50,518 nt of DNA from Caulobacter sp. SLTY (GTDB taxonomy: Bacteria > Pseudomonadota > Alphaproteobacteria > Caulobacterales > Caulobacteraceae), in contig NZ_JAAALA010000031.1 in the NCBI RefSeq assembly GCF_009905535.1, positions 1 to 50,518 of the forward strand. Direction: 5' to 3'. Position numbers and translations under genes: made by a program. This document shows, piece by piece, positions 26,296-34,924 of the stretch. The first letter of the stretch is position 1. The number at the start of each line of letters is the position of its first letter. The notes beneath the pieces are model-generated. The model searched no databases. It was not told the origin of the DNA and saw only the letters and a program-made list of their open reading frames with translations.

Positions 26296-27551
26296 CCGAA
26301 CAGGACAGCCTGACTGGCCACCGGCGCACGGCGGCCGTGGGATTCATCTTCGTCACCGCCCTGATCGACGTTACGGCGCTCGGCATCATGATCCCGGTCC
26401 TGCCTCTGCTGGTGAAGCAGTTGGTCGGCGGGGACACCGCGCAAGCCTCCGAGATCAACGTCCTGTTCGCCACCACCTTCGGGCTGATGCAGTTCTTCTG
26501 CGCCCCGATCATCGGCCTGTTGTCCGACCGGTTCGGGCGGCGGCCGGTGCTGCTGGCCTCCAATTTCGGGATCGGCGTCGACTTCCTGTTCATGGCCTTT
26601 GCGCCAGGTATCCGCTGGCTCTACGTCGGCCGGGTGATCAACGGCGCCACCGCCGCCAGCTTCTCGACCGCCAACGCCTACATCGCGGACATCACCGGCC
26701 CGGAGAACCGCGCCAAGGCCTTCGGCATGATGGGCGCCGCCTTCGGGCTCGGCTTCACCTTCGGTCCGACCCTGGGCGGCTTCCTGGCTGACATCGACCT
26801 GCGCCTGCCCTTCCTGGTCTGCGCGGCGCTCGCTCTGCTCAACTGGCTCTACGGCTTTTATATCCTGCCCGAGTCCCTGCCGCCCGAGCGCCGGGTGAAG
26901 ATCATCGACTGGCGACGCGCCAACCCGCTCGGCTCGCTGCGCCTGCTCCGTTCCCACCCAGACCTGCTCGGCCTGGCCAGCGTCGGCTTCCTGTTCCAGC
27001 TTGCCCACGTCGCCCTGCCGGTGATTTTCGTCCTCTACCTCAACGAACGCTACGGCTGGGATGCGCGGACGGTCGGGCTCAGCATGATGGCCACCGGCAT
27101 CTCAAACATCATTGTTCAGGCTGTCCTCATCGGCCCGGTGGTCAAGAAGATCGGCGAGCGCGGCGCTCTGCTGCTCGGCCTGTTCAGCGGCGCGGTCGGG
27201 TTTGCGATCTACGGCCTGGCGCCGACCGGCTGGCTCTACCTCGCCGGGGTCCCGATCTTCGCCCTGATGGGATTCACCGGCCCCGGGCTGCAGGGCCTGA
27301 TGACCCGCCGCGTAGGCCCCAGCGAACAGGGCCAGCTGCAGGGCGCCAACGGGGCGATCATGGGCATCGCCGGCATCATCGGCCCGGCGCTGTTCGGGCT
27401 AAGCTACGCCTGGGCCCTGCGGCACAAGGAGGTGCTGGGCCTGCCCGGCCTGCCGATCCTGATCGCCTCGGCCCTGATGGTGGCGGGCTTTGTGCTGGCC
27501 CTGAACGTGGCCAAGACCCCAGCGCCGGCGCCCGAACCTCTGCAGAGCTGA
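26292..27551 (+). CDS. Tet-type MFS drug efflux transporter
   Basis: The 419-residue, 12-helix major facilitator resembles TetA class transporters. Features are IGLLSDRFGRRPVLL (motif A, about residues 71-85), the acidic residue in VTALIDVTALGIMIPVLP in helix 1 (D at about 26), and motif C-like GAAFGLGFTFGPTLGG. TetA-type pumps exchange drug-metal complexes for protons. Whether tetracycline or another compound is the substrate cannot be read from sequence. It is the last gene of the five-gene overlapping unit. Confidence 0.88.
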   Translation: MTEQDSLTGHRRTAAVGFIFVTALIDVTALGIMIPVLPLLVKQLVGGDTAQASEINVLFATTFGLMQFFCAPIIGLLSDRFGRRPVLLASNFGIGVDFLFMAFAPGIRWLYVGRVINGATAASFSTANAYIADITGPENRAKAFGMMGAAFGLGFTFGPTLGGFLADIDLRLPFLVCAALALLNWLYGFYILPESLPPERRVKIIDWRRANPLGSLRLLRSHPDLLGLASVGFLFQLAHVALPVIFVLYLNERYGWDARTVGLSMMATGISNIIVQAVLIGPVVKKIGERGALLLGLFSGAVGFAIYGLAPTGWLYLAGVPIFALMGFTGPGLQGLMTRRVGPSEQGQLQGANGAIMGIAGIIGPALFGLSYAWALRHKEVLGLPGLPILIASALMVAGFVLALNVAKTPAPAPEPLQS

Positions 27552-27623
27552 AACGCCGCGCCTTGAATGCGCCGAAAACCTCCCTTTGTTAGGGGGCGAA
27601 GCGTTGAACACCTGCGGAAACCC

Positions 27624-29033
27624 ATGCGCGCCTATCAAGTCCTGATCCCGGCCCTCGCTGTCCTGGCCGCCTGCTCCCCTGGCGGGGACGCCCAGTCCCA
27701 GAGCCTGCCGCCGCCCACGGTGAAGACCGTGCCAACCAGCGCCGTGGAGATGAAGCAGTCGTTCGCCCCGGTGGTGCGCAAGGCCGCGCCCGCCGTGGTC
27801 AACGTCTCCAGCCGCCGTACGGTGCGCCAACGGGTGGACCCCTTCTGGGACTTCTTCTCCGGCGGCGGCATGCCGCGCGAGCGGGTCGCGCAGAGCCTGG
27901 GCTCGGGCGCCATCGTCCGCGCCGACGGGGTGATCCTGACCAACAACCACAACATCGAGGGGGCCGACGAGGTCATCGTCCAGCTGGCCGACAAGCGGGA
28001 ATTTCCGGCCAAGGTGCTGCTCGCCGATCCGCGATCGGACTTGGCGGTGCTGAAGATCGATGTCGGCTCCGAGAAGTTGCCAGTTATTGCCATCGACGAC
28101 GCCGAACAGCTTGAGGTCGGCGACCTGGTCCTGGCCATCGGCAACCCGTTCGGCGTGGGCCAGACGGTGACCAACGGCATCGTCTCCGCCACCGCCCGTT
28201 CGAACCTGGGGATCACCGATTTCGGCTTCTTCATCCAGACCGACGCCGCCATCAATCCGGGCAACAGCGGTGGGCCGCTGGTCGACATGGACGGCGACCT
28301 GATCGGCGTGAACACCGCCATCCTGTCGCGGTCGGGCCAGTCGTCAGGCGTCGGCTTCGCGATTCCCGCCCAGATGGCCCGCCGGGTGGTCGCTTCCGCC
28401 CTGGGCGGCGAGACCGCCGTGATCCGCCCCTGGCTCGGGGCCCGGACCCAGGCGGTCACCTCCGACATCGCCCAGACCTTGGGCCAGAACGCTCCGCGCG
28501 GCGCCCTAGTGGCCGATGTCTGGCCGGGCGCCGCCGCCGACCGCGCCGGTCTGCGCCAGGGCGACGTGATCCTGGAAATCGCAGGCCAGCCGGTCACCGA
28601 TGAGGGGGCCGTCACCTACCACTTCGGCAATCAGAAGATCGGCGCCCAGACGCCCCTGCGCGTCCTGCGGGACGGCCGTGAGATCACCCTCAACGTCCGG
28701 GCCGAGAAGGCGCCGGGCCGCACCGACGGCGGCCGGCTGATCGATGGCCGCAACCCGCTGCAGGGCGCCTTTGTCGCCGAGCTGACCCCGGCCATGGCCG
28801 ACGCCAAGGGCCTGGACCCCTTCGTCGGGCGCGGCCTTGTTGTGCTGCAGATCGACCCGCGCGGCTACGCTGCCCGCGCCGGCCTGCGCCCAGGCGACTT
28901 CATCCGGGCGATCAACGGCAAGGCGGTCCGCTCCGAAAGCGAGCTGGCCACCGCCACGGCCCAGAACGGCCGGCGCTGGTCCATCACCATCGAACGCCAG
29001 GGCCAGCAGATCACGTCCAGCTTCGCGCTCTAA
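27624..29033 (+). CDS. HtrA/DegP-type serine protease, predicted lipoprotein
   Basis: The 469-residue protease has a lipobox-like LAAC (C17) in its signal. The trypsin-like domain carries the catalytic triad H109 (LTNNHNIEG), D139 (RSDLAVLKI) and S215 (NPGNSGGPL). Two PDZ domains follow at about 290-370 and 385-465. HtrA proteins degrade or refold misfolded periplasmic proteins. A lipid anchor would be unusual for this family, which is normally soluble. The start at 27624 was chosen because the signal peptide begins there. The 72-base upstream gap has no clear promoter. Confidence 0.9.
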   Translation: MRAYQVLIPALAVLAACSPGGDAQSQSLPPPTVKTVPTSAVEMKQSFAPVVRKAAPAVVNVSSRRTVRQRVDPFWDFFSGGGMPRERVAQSLGSGAIVRADGVILTNNHNIEGADEVIVQLADKREFPAKVLLADPRSDLAVLKIDVGSEKLPVIAIDDAEQLEVGDLVLAIGNPFGVGQTVTNGIVSATARSNLGITDFGFFIQTDAAINPGNSGGPLVDMDGDLIGVNTAILSRSGQSSGVGFAIPAQMARRVVASALGGETAVIRPWLGARTQAVTSDIAQTLGQNAPRGALVADVWPGAAADRAGLRQGDVILEIAGQPVTDEGAVTYHFGNQKIGAQTPLRVLRDGREITLNVRAEKAPGRTDGGRLIDGRNPLQGAFVAELTPAMADAKGLDPFVGRGLVVLQIDPRGYAARAGLRPGDFIRAINGKAVRSESELATATAQNGRRWSITIERQGQQITSSFAL

Positions 29034-29121
29034 AAATAACTGGGCGGAGTTCCGCCGGGTCACGGTTGCGCCGCCCGTGGGTCTGGCCATCATGGGTCAA
29101 AACACCATGAGGAGAGACGTC

Positions 29122-30129
29122 GTGAAGGCCATCTACGTGCGCAACCCCGGCGGTCTGGACAAGCTGGAGCTGGTCGACGTCGCCGAGCCCGGCGCGCCCG
29201 GCCCCGGCCAGATCAAGGTCCGCCTGCGGGCCAGCTCGCTGAACTACCATGACTACCTGGTGGTGAAGGGGATGATCCCCACCCCCAACGACCGCATCCC
29301 GATGTCCGACGGCGCCGGCGAGGTGCTGGCGGTCGGCGAGGGCGTCACTGAGTTCAAGGTCGGCGACCTGGTCGTCTCCACCTTCTTCCCCGACTGGATC
29401 GACGGGGAGCCGAACGACCGTGGCTTCACCCGCGTGCCGGGCGACGGCATCGATGGCTACGCGGTCGAGATGGTCACTCAGCCCGCGACGGACTTCACCC
29501 GCGCCCCGGTCGGCTACAGCGCCGCCGAGGCGGCCACCATCACCTGCGCCGGGGTTACCGCCTGGCGCGGCCTGGTGTCCGACGGAAACCTGAAGGCCGG
29601 TGACACGGTGCTGGTCCAGGGCACCGGCGGGGTGTCGATCTACGCCCTGCAGATCGCCAAGGCGTTCGGCTGCACGGTGATCGCCACCTCCTCCTCGGAT
29701 GAGAAGCTGGAGCGGCTCAAGGCGCTCGGGGCCGACCACCTGATCAACTACAAGGCCGACCCCACCTGGGGCGCGACCGCCCGCAAGATCACCGACGGCC
29801 GCGGCGTCGACCATGTGGTCGAGATCGGTGGCGCGGGCACCCTGCCCCAGTCGATCGTCGCCTCGCGTGTCGGCGGCCACATCGCCCTGATCGGCGTCCT
29901 GGCCGGCTTCACCGGCGACTTCCCTTCGGCCATGGTGATGGGCAAGTCGATCCGGCTGATCGGCCTGACCGTCGGCAGCCGCCGGCATCAGAACGACATG
30001 GTCCGGGCCATCGACGCGACCGGCCTCAAGCCTGTCCTCGACAAACACTTCCCCCTCGCCGAGCTCGGCGCCGCTTTCGCCCACCAGGAAAGCAACACTC
30101 ACTTCGGCAAGATCGTGGTGGATATCTGA
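29122..30129 (+). CDS. Zinc-independent alcohol dehydrogenase/quinone oxidoreductase
   Basis: The 335-residue MDR-superfamily enzyme has an N-terminal GroES-like domain (SLNYHDYLVVKGMIP) and a Rossmann domain with the nucleotide motif VLVQGTGGVSIYALQIAKAFG near residues 164-184. The catalytic-zinc cysteines and the structural four-cysteine loop are absent, which fits NADPH-dependent quinone or enone reductases. The GTG at 29122 was chosen because AGGAGAG lies 5 bases upstream. The open frame extends into the HtrA gene but is not needed. Confidence 0.85.
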   Translation: MKAIYVRNPGGLDKLELVDVAEPGAPGPGQIKVRLRASSLNYHDYLVVKGMIPTPNDRIPMSDGAGEVLAVGEGVTEFKVGDLVVSTFFPDWIDGEPNDRGFTRVPGDGIDGYAVEMVTQPATDFTRAPVGYSAAEAATITCAGVTAWRGLVSDGNLKAGDTVLVQGTGGVSIYALQIAKAFGCTVIATSSSDEKLERLKALGADHLINYKADPTWGATARKITDGRGVDHVVEIGGAGTLPQSIVASRVGGHIALIGVLAGFTGDFPSAMVMGKSIRLIGLTVGSRRHQNDMVRAIDATGLKPVLDKHFPLAELGAAFAHQESNTHFGKIVVDI

Positions 30130-30211
30130 GGCTGGGTCGCGACGCCGGCCGAAGGGGACTGGTTCTCCGCCGCGCCGGCCTCGAAGGGTGAACTCAGAAC
30201 TTGTTCGGAGT

Positions 30212-30274
30212 ACCTGTCCCCGATGGTCCACGGTCTTCGCCGGTGGCCTGTCGGGGACAGGTTGTCCGGGACAA
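30212..30274. repeat. Nested palindromic element
   Basis: A 12-bp perfect inverted repeat, ACCTGTCCCCGA (30212-30223) and TCGGGGACAGGT (30251-30262), encloses 27 bases that pair further with a small internal mismatch. It is immediately followed by the palindrome TTGTCC-G-GGACAA (30262-30274). It lies in the 195-base gene-free stretch after the dehydrogenase gene and before the rplQ terminator. The GTCCCC/GGGGAC core resembles REP-like elements associated with RAYT transposases in other genomes, but no RAYT gene is present here. Confidence 0.55.
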
Positions 30275-30324
30275 ATCTGCGCGAACTTCCGAAACGGCCG
30301 CGACGCGGACAACCAATCCCCAGC

Positions 30325-30354
30325 AAAAAGGGCGGCGCCTTTCGGCGCCGCCCT
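30325..30354 (-). terminator. Rho-independent terminator of the ribosomal operon
   Basis: On the minus strand the 11-bp perfect stem AGGGCGGCGCC/GGCGCCGCCCT closes on a GAAA tetraloop (30354-30329) and is followed by TTTT. It lies 26 bases after the rplQ stop and is the strongest intrinsic terminator in the window. Confidence 0.9.
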
Positions 30355-30379
30355 CTTCAGTTCCAACCGGTCGGTTCGA

Positions 30380-30793
30380 CTATTCGTCGTCGCCGAAGGT
30401 CTGGACCGGACCGGAGTCCTTGCCCTTTTCCGACGGGTCGCGGTCGACGAACTCGATCACCGCCATCGGGGCGTTGTCGCCGTAGCGGAAGCCGGCCTTC
30501 AGGACGCGGATGTAGCCGCCCTGGCGGTCCTTGTAGCGCGGGCCGAGGGTGGCGAAGAGCTTGCCGACCTGTTCGACGTCACGAACCGAGCTGATGGCCT
30601 GACGGCGAGCGTGCAGGTCGCCGCGCTTGGCCAGGGTGACCAGCTTCTCGACGATCGGGCGCAGTTCCTTGGCCTTCGGCAGGGTGGTGACGATCTGCTC
30701 GTGCTTGATCAGCGACGCCGACATGTTGGCGAACATGGCGGTGCGGTGGCTGGTCGTGCGGCCCAGTTTGCGGTGCGCGTAACCGTGGCGCAT
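30380..30793 (-). CDS. rplQ: Ribosomal protein bL17
   Basis: The 137-residue protein begins [17 protein letters not shown], the invariant start of bL17, and carries [19 protein letters not shown]. It sits near the exit-tunnel side of the 50S subunit. The C-terminal acidic tail ([10 protein letters not shown]) is longer than in E. coli, as in many alphaproteobacteria. It is last in the alpha operon, 56 bases after rpoA. Confidence 0.97.
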   Translation of the reverse strand: MRHGYAHRKLGRTTSHRTAMFANMSASLIKHEQIVTTLPKAKELRPIVEKLVTLAKRGDLHARRQAISSVRDVEQVGKLFATLGPRYKDRQGGYIRVLKAGFRYGDNAPMAVIEFVDRDPSEKGKDSGPVQTFGDDE

Positions 30794-30849
30794 GTCGGTC
30801 TCTCCAAAAACTCCGGCGCCTCTCGGCGGCGGGGGTCATACAACGTTTG

Positions 30850-31866
30850 TTAGATCTGGTCTTCGAACTTCTTGGCCAGATCGTCGATGTTTTCCGGCGG
30901 CCAGTTGGGCACGTCCATGCCGAGGTGCAGGTTCATGCCCGAGAGCACTTCCTTGATCTCGTTGAGGGACTTGCGGCCGAAGTTCGGGGTGCGGAGCATC
31001 TCGGCTTCGGTCTTCTGAATCAGGTCGCCGATGTAGACGATGTTGTCGTTCTTCAGGCAGTTGGCCGAGCGGACCGACAGTTCCAGTTCGTCGACCTTCT
31101 TAAGCAGGGCCGGGTTGAACGGCAGGTCGGGCTTGGCTTCGCCATCCGACTTGGCCTTCGGCTCTTCGAAGGTGATGAAGATCTGCAGCTGGTCCTGGAT
31201 GATGCGGGCGGCGTAGGCCACCGCATCCACCGGCGTCACGGCGCCGTTGGTTTCCACTTCGAGGACGAGCTTGTCGTAGTCCAGCGACTGGCCCTGGCGG
31301 GTCGGCTCGACCCGGTAGGCGACGCGCTTGACCGGCGAGTAGAGGCTGTCGACGGCGATCAGGCCGATCGGGGCGTCTTCCGGACGGTTGCGCTCGGCGG
31401 GGACGTAGCCCTTGCCGTTGTTGACCGTGAACTCCATGCGCACCGAGGCGCCGTCGTCCAGGGTGCAGAGCACATGGTCGCCGTTGAGGATCTCGATGTC
31501 CGAGGGGACTTCGATCTGGCTGGCGGTCACCGGGCCGGGGCCGACGGCCTTCAGCGTCATGCGCTTGGGGCCTTCGGAGTGCATGCGCAGGGCCAGCTGC
31601 TTGATGTTCAGCACGATGTCCACGACGTCCTCGCGGACGCCTTCCATCGAGGAGAATTCGTGGACGACGCCGTCGATCTGGACGGCGGTCACGGCGGCGC
31701 CTTGCAGCGAAGAGAGCAGAACGCGGCGCAGCGCGTTCCCGAGCGTCACGCCGAAGCCGCGCTCGAGCGGCTCAGCGACGAGGCGAGCCTTGCGGCTGGC
31801 GTCGGAACCGGTCTCGATCAGCGGCTTTTCCGGGCGGATCAGCTCGTTCCAATTGCGTTCGATCAC
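30850..31866 (-). CDS. rpoA: RNA polymerase alpha subunit
   Basis: The 338-residue subunit dimerises to nucleate RNA polymerase and contacts UP elements and activators. The N-terminal domain contains [23 protein letters not shown] and [14 protein letters not shown]. The C-terminal domain (about 250-320) contains [17 protein letters not shown] and the helix-hairpin-helix [18 protein letters not shown]. The start is GTG at 31866 ([14 protein letters not shown]), giving the usual alphaproteobacterial N-terminus. Confidence 0.97.
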   Translation of the reverse strand: MIERNWNELIRPEKPLIETGSDASRKARLVAEPLERGFGVTLGNALRRVLLSSLQGAAVTAVQIDGVVHEFSSMEGVREDVVDIVLNIKQLALRMHSEGPKRMTLKAVGPGPVTASQIEVPSDIEILNGDHVLCTLDDGASVRMEFTVNNGKGYVPAERNRPEDAPIGLIAVDSLYSPVKRVAYRVEPTRQGQSLDYDKLVLEVETNGAVTPVDAVAYAARIIQDQLQIFITFEEPKAKSDGEAKPDLPFNPALLKKVDELELSVRSANCLKNDNIVYIGDLIQKTEAEMLRTPNFGRKSLNEIKEVLSGMNLHLGMDVPNWPPENIDDLAKKFEDQI

Positions 31867-31891
31867 GGGCGGATATCCTCGAAACACGTGT

Positions 31892-31917
31892 GCCGGCCCC
31901 GCGAATGCGGAGCCGGC
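31892..31917 (-). promoter_or_regulatory. Stable hairpin in the rpsK-rpoA spacer
   Basis: On the minus strand GCCGGCTCCGC pairs with GCGGGGCCGGC (11 bp, one G-U) around an ATTC loop. It fills the 75-base spacer between rpsK and rpoA and ends about 25 bases before the rpoA GTG. There is no U run, so termination is unlikely. mRNA processing, stability or translational control of rpoA are possible roles. Confidence 0.55.
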
Positions 31918-31941
31918 CAGTTAAAATCGGTCGCTCGGGTC

Positions 31942-32331
<390 letters not shown>

Positions 32332-32343
32332 CGGGGCGCTCTC

Positions 32344-32712
32344 TTACTTCTTCTTGCCGGCGATCGGCTTGGCCGGACCCTTGCGGGTGCGGGCGTTGGT
32401 ATGGGTGCGCTGACCGCGAACGGGCAGGCCCTTGCGGTGACGGAGGCCGCGGTAGCAGGCCAGGTCCATCAGACGCTTGATGTTAACGGCGGTCTCACGG
32501 CGCAGGTCGCCCTCGACGGTGAAGTCGCGGTCGATGGTCTCGCGGATCTGCAGGACTTCGGCGTCGCTCAGGGCGTTGACCCGGCGGCTGTCCTCGATCC
32601 CGACCTTCTTCACGATGTCCTGTGCGGACTTCGGGCCGATGCCATGGATATACTGCAGCGCGATCACCACGCGCTTGTTCGACGGAATGTTGACGCCTGC
32701 GATACGGGCCAC
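32344..32712 (-). CDS. rpsM: Ribosomal protein uS13
   Basis: The 122-residue 30S head protein begins [26 protein letters not shown] and ends with the basic tail [21 protein letters not shown] that reaches the tRNA sites. It is the first gene of the alpha operon and has its own upstream region of 174 bases after adk. Confidence 0.97.
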   Translation of the reverse strand: MARIAGVNIPSNKRVVIALQYIHGIGPKSAQDIVKKVGIEDSRRVNALSDAEVLQIRETIDRDFTVEGDLRRETAVNIKRLMDLACYRGLRHRKGLPVRGQRTHTNARTRKGPAKPIAGKKK

Positions 32713-32730
32713 GTCTGCTCTCTCTTCAGT

Positions 32731-32747
32731 TGCACCCTAACGGTGCA
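32731..32747 (-). promoter_or_regulatory. Hairpin in the rpsM 5' leader
   Basis: TGCACC and GGTGCA pair across a 5-base loop, 19 bases before the rpsM start. It could sit near the ribosome-binding region and influence initiation. The stem is only 6 bp, so chance is possible. Confidence 0.35.
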
Positions 32748-32822
32748 CGCAAAACCAAACGCCACGCCGCCGAACCCCTGAAAAAGGGTCGGAGAGAGTC
32801 GCGCCTTTCGCGGAAACGCAGC

Positions 32823-32850
32823 GTTATAAGCAACGTTTTGTTTCCGTCAA
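32823..32850 (-). promoter_or_regulatory. Candidate promoter of the rpsM-rpsK-rpoA-rplQ unit
   Basis: On the minus strand TTGACG (32850-32845) and TATAAC (32828-32823) are spaced by 16 bases in a locally AT-rich stretch between adk and rpsM. Both boxes match the sigma-70 consensus at five of six positions. This would give the alpha operon a second, internal promoter with a leader of about 100 bases. Confidence 0.6.
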
Positions 32851-32886
32851 TGCCGGAAGCGAATGAATCCGCCCCAGCGTGATTGA

Positions 32887-33459
32887 TCAGGCTTCGACCT
32901 CGTCCAGAGCCGCCGCGATCTCCGCGGCAACACTGTCCATGGTCCCCATGCCGTTCACTTCGCGGACTTTGCCGGTGTTGCCGTAGTAGGGCAGCAACGG
33001 CGCGGTCTGCTTGTTGTAGGCCGCCAGGCGGGTGACGAAGGTTTCCGGATTGTCGTCCGGTCGCCCCTGTTGTTCGAATCGCCCGGTCACCCGGGCGAGC
33101 AGTTCCGGCTCATCCACCAGCAGGCGGACGACCCGGTCGATCTTTTTGCCGCGACCCGCCAGCATCGCGTCCAGGGCCTCGGCCTGGGCCACGGTGCGCG
33201 GGAAGCCGTCGAAGATGGCGCCGCCGGCGGCCTCGGCCTCGGGCAAGCGCTCCTCGATCAGGGCGATCACGATCTCATCCGGCACCAGGTCGCCCCGGGC
33301 CATGATGTCCTTCACCTTCAGCCCCAGCTCCGACTCGGCCGCGATGGCCGCGCGAAGCATGTCGCCGGTCGATAGCTGGACCATGCCGCGCCCATCGACC
33401 AGCTTCTTGGCCTGGGTGCCCTTGCCGCAACCGGGCGGCCCGAACAGGATCAGGTTCAT
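32887..33459 (-). CDS. adk: Adenylate kinase (short form)
   Basis: The 190-residue enzyme interconverts ATP, ADP and AMP. The P-loop GPPGCGKGTQA is at residues 7-17, and AMP-site motifs QLSTGDMLRAAI and IFDGFPRTVAQA are present. The LID insertion is replaced by a short loop (RVTGRFEQQGRPDDNPETF), so there is no zinc-finger LID. This is the short form common in alphaproteobacteria. It follows secY by 22 bases in the conserved secY-adk order. Confidence 0.96.
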   Translation of the reverse strand: MNLILFGPPGCGKGTQAKKLVDGRGMVQLSTGDMLRAAIAAESELGLKVKDIMARGDLVPDEIVIALIEERLPEAEAAGGAIFDGFPRTVAQAEALDAMLAGRGKKIDRVVRLLVDEPELLARVTGRFEQQGRPDDNPETFVTRLAAYNKQTAPLLPYYGNTGKVREVNGMGTMDSVAAEIAAALDEVEA

Positions 33460-33481
33460 CGCTTGAAGGGCCTCCCCTGCC

Positions 33482-34843
33482 CTACCGCTTGGCGCCGCGC
33501 AGCTTGGACTTCTTGATGAGCCCTTCGTATTGGTGCGCGAGCAGGTGTGACTGGATCTGCGCCACCGTGTCCATGGTCACCGACACGACGATCAGGATCG
33601 ATGTGCCCCCCAGGGCCCGAGCCGTCTGCGGCGCGCCCATGAAGCTGACCATGATTTCCGGGATAAGACAGACGGCGGCGATGTAGGCGGCGCCGATCAC
33701 GGTCAGGCGGGACAGGACATAGTCCAGGTACTCCGCCGTCCGCTTGCCCGGCCGGATGCCCGGCAGGAAGCCACCGTACTTGCGCAGGTTCTCCGCCGTG
33801 TCGTCCGGATTGAACACGATCGAGGTGTAGAAGAAGCAGAAGAAGATGATCAGCAGGCCGTAGACCACGATGTAGACCGGCTGGCCGTGCTGCAGGTGGC
33901 GAACAACCTCGGGCAGCCACTGGGCCCAGCCCGGCATGGTCTCCGGCTTCATGAAGCCGGCGGCGGTGGCGGGCAGCAGCAGCAGCGAGCTGGCGAAGAT
34001 CGGCGGAATGACGCCCGCGGTGTTGATCTTCAGCGGCAGGAAGCTCGACTCGCCGCCCATCATCCGATTGCCGACCTGGCGCTTGGGATACTGGATCAGC
34101 AGCCGGCGTTGCGAGCGCTCCATGAACACGATGGCGATCACCACCGCCACGGCCATTACGGCCAGCAGCAGCAGGATGAAGGAGCTGACCGCCCCGACCA
34201 TCACCTGCTGCAGCAGGGTCCACAGGCTGATCGGCAGGGCCGCCACGATGCCGGCGAAGATGATCAGCGACACGCCGTTGCCGACGCCCCGCGCGGTGAT
34301 CTGCTCGCCCAGCCACATCAGGAACATGGTGCCGCCGGTCAGCGTCACGATGGTCGAGATGATGAAGATGACGCCCGAGGCGTTGGCGTCGACCACGCCC
34401 GGCTGCGCCTGCAGCGAGAAGGCGATGCCCGCCGACTGGAACAGGGCCAGGGCCACCGTCAGGTATCGGGTGTACTGGTTCAGCTGCTTGCGGCCGGCTT
34501 CGCCGCCTTCCTTGCGCAGCTTTTCCCACGGCGGATAGACTGCGCCCATCAGCTGCACGATGATCGAGGCGCTGATGTAGGGCATGACGTTCAGGGCGAA
34601 GATGGCCATCCGTTCCACGGCGCCGCCGCTGAACAGGTTGACCATCCCCAGGATGCCCTGGGTCTGCTGCTGGAAGGTCTGGCGGAAGACTTCCGGGTCG
34701 ATGCCCGGAATCGGGATGTAGGTCCCGACGCGGTAGATGACCAACGCCCAGAGCGTGAACCAAATACGCTTGTGAAGCTCCGTCGCCTTGGCGAAGGCGC
34801 CGAAGTTCATGTTTGCGGCTAGCTGTTCGGCGGCCGAGGCCAT
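33482..34843 (-). CDS. secY: Preprotein translocase subunit SecY
   Basis: This 453-residue ten-helix membrane protein is the channel of the Sec translocon. The family motifs GTYIPIPGIDPEVF near the start and the plug/TM2 region LFSGGAVERMAIFALNVMPYISASI are clear. The cytoplasmic-loop motif PGKRTAEYLD precedes the last helices. The ATG at 34843 has AGGGGA 8 bases upstream; the TTG at 34849 is less likely. It is cotranscribed with rplO and adk. Confidence 0.97.
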   Translation of the reverse strand: MASAAEQLAANMNFGAFAKATELHKRIWFTLWALVIYRVGTYIPIPGIDPEVFRQTFQQQTQGILGMVNLFSGGAVERMAIFALNVMPYISASIIVQLMGAVYPPWEKLRKEGGEAGRKQLNQYTRYLTVALALFQSAGIAFSLQAQPGVVDANASGVIFIISTIVTLTGGTMFLMWLGEQITARGVGNGVSLIIFAGIVAALPISLWTLLQQVMVGAVSSFILLLLAVMAVAVVIAIVFMERSQRRLLIQYPKRQVGNRMMGGESSFLPLKINTAGVIPPIFASSLLLLPATAAGFMKPETMPGWAQWLPEVVRHLQHGQPVYIVVYGLLIIFFCFFYTSIVFNPDDTAENLRKYGGFLPGIRPGKRTAEYLDYVLSRLTVIGAAYIAAVCLIPEIMVSFMGAPQTARALGGTSILIVVSVTMDTVAQIQSHLLAHQYEGLIKKSKLRGAKR

Positions 34844-34866
34844 CGACAATCCCCTGACTCAGATGA

Positions 34867-34922
34867 GGCCATCAGATAGGGGCGCACGGACCATTCCGCG
34901 ACCCCTATTTTGACGCATGGCC
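34867..34922 (-). promoter_or_regulatory. Two-part hairpin in the rplO-secY spacer
   Basis: On the minus strand an outer stem GGCCAT/ATGGCC (34922-34917 with 34872-34867) encloses an inner 7-bp stem ATAGGGG/CCCCTAT (34908-34902 with 34882-34876). Further pairing is possible in the loop. It fills the 81-base gap between the rplO stop and the secY start and overlaps neither gene. No U run follows. Confidence 0.5.
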
Positions 34923-34924
34923 TA

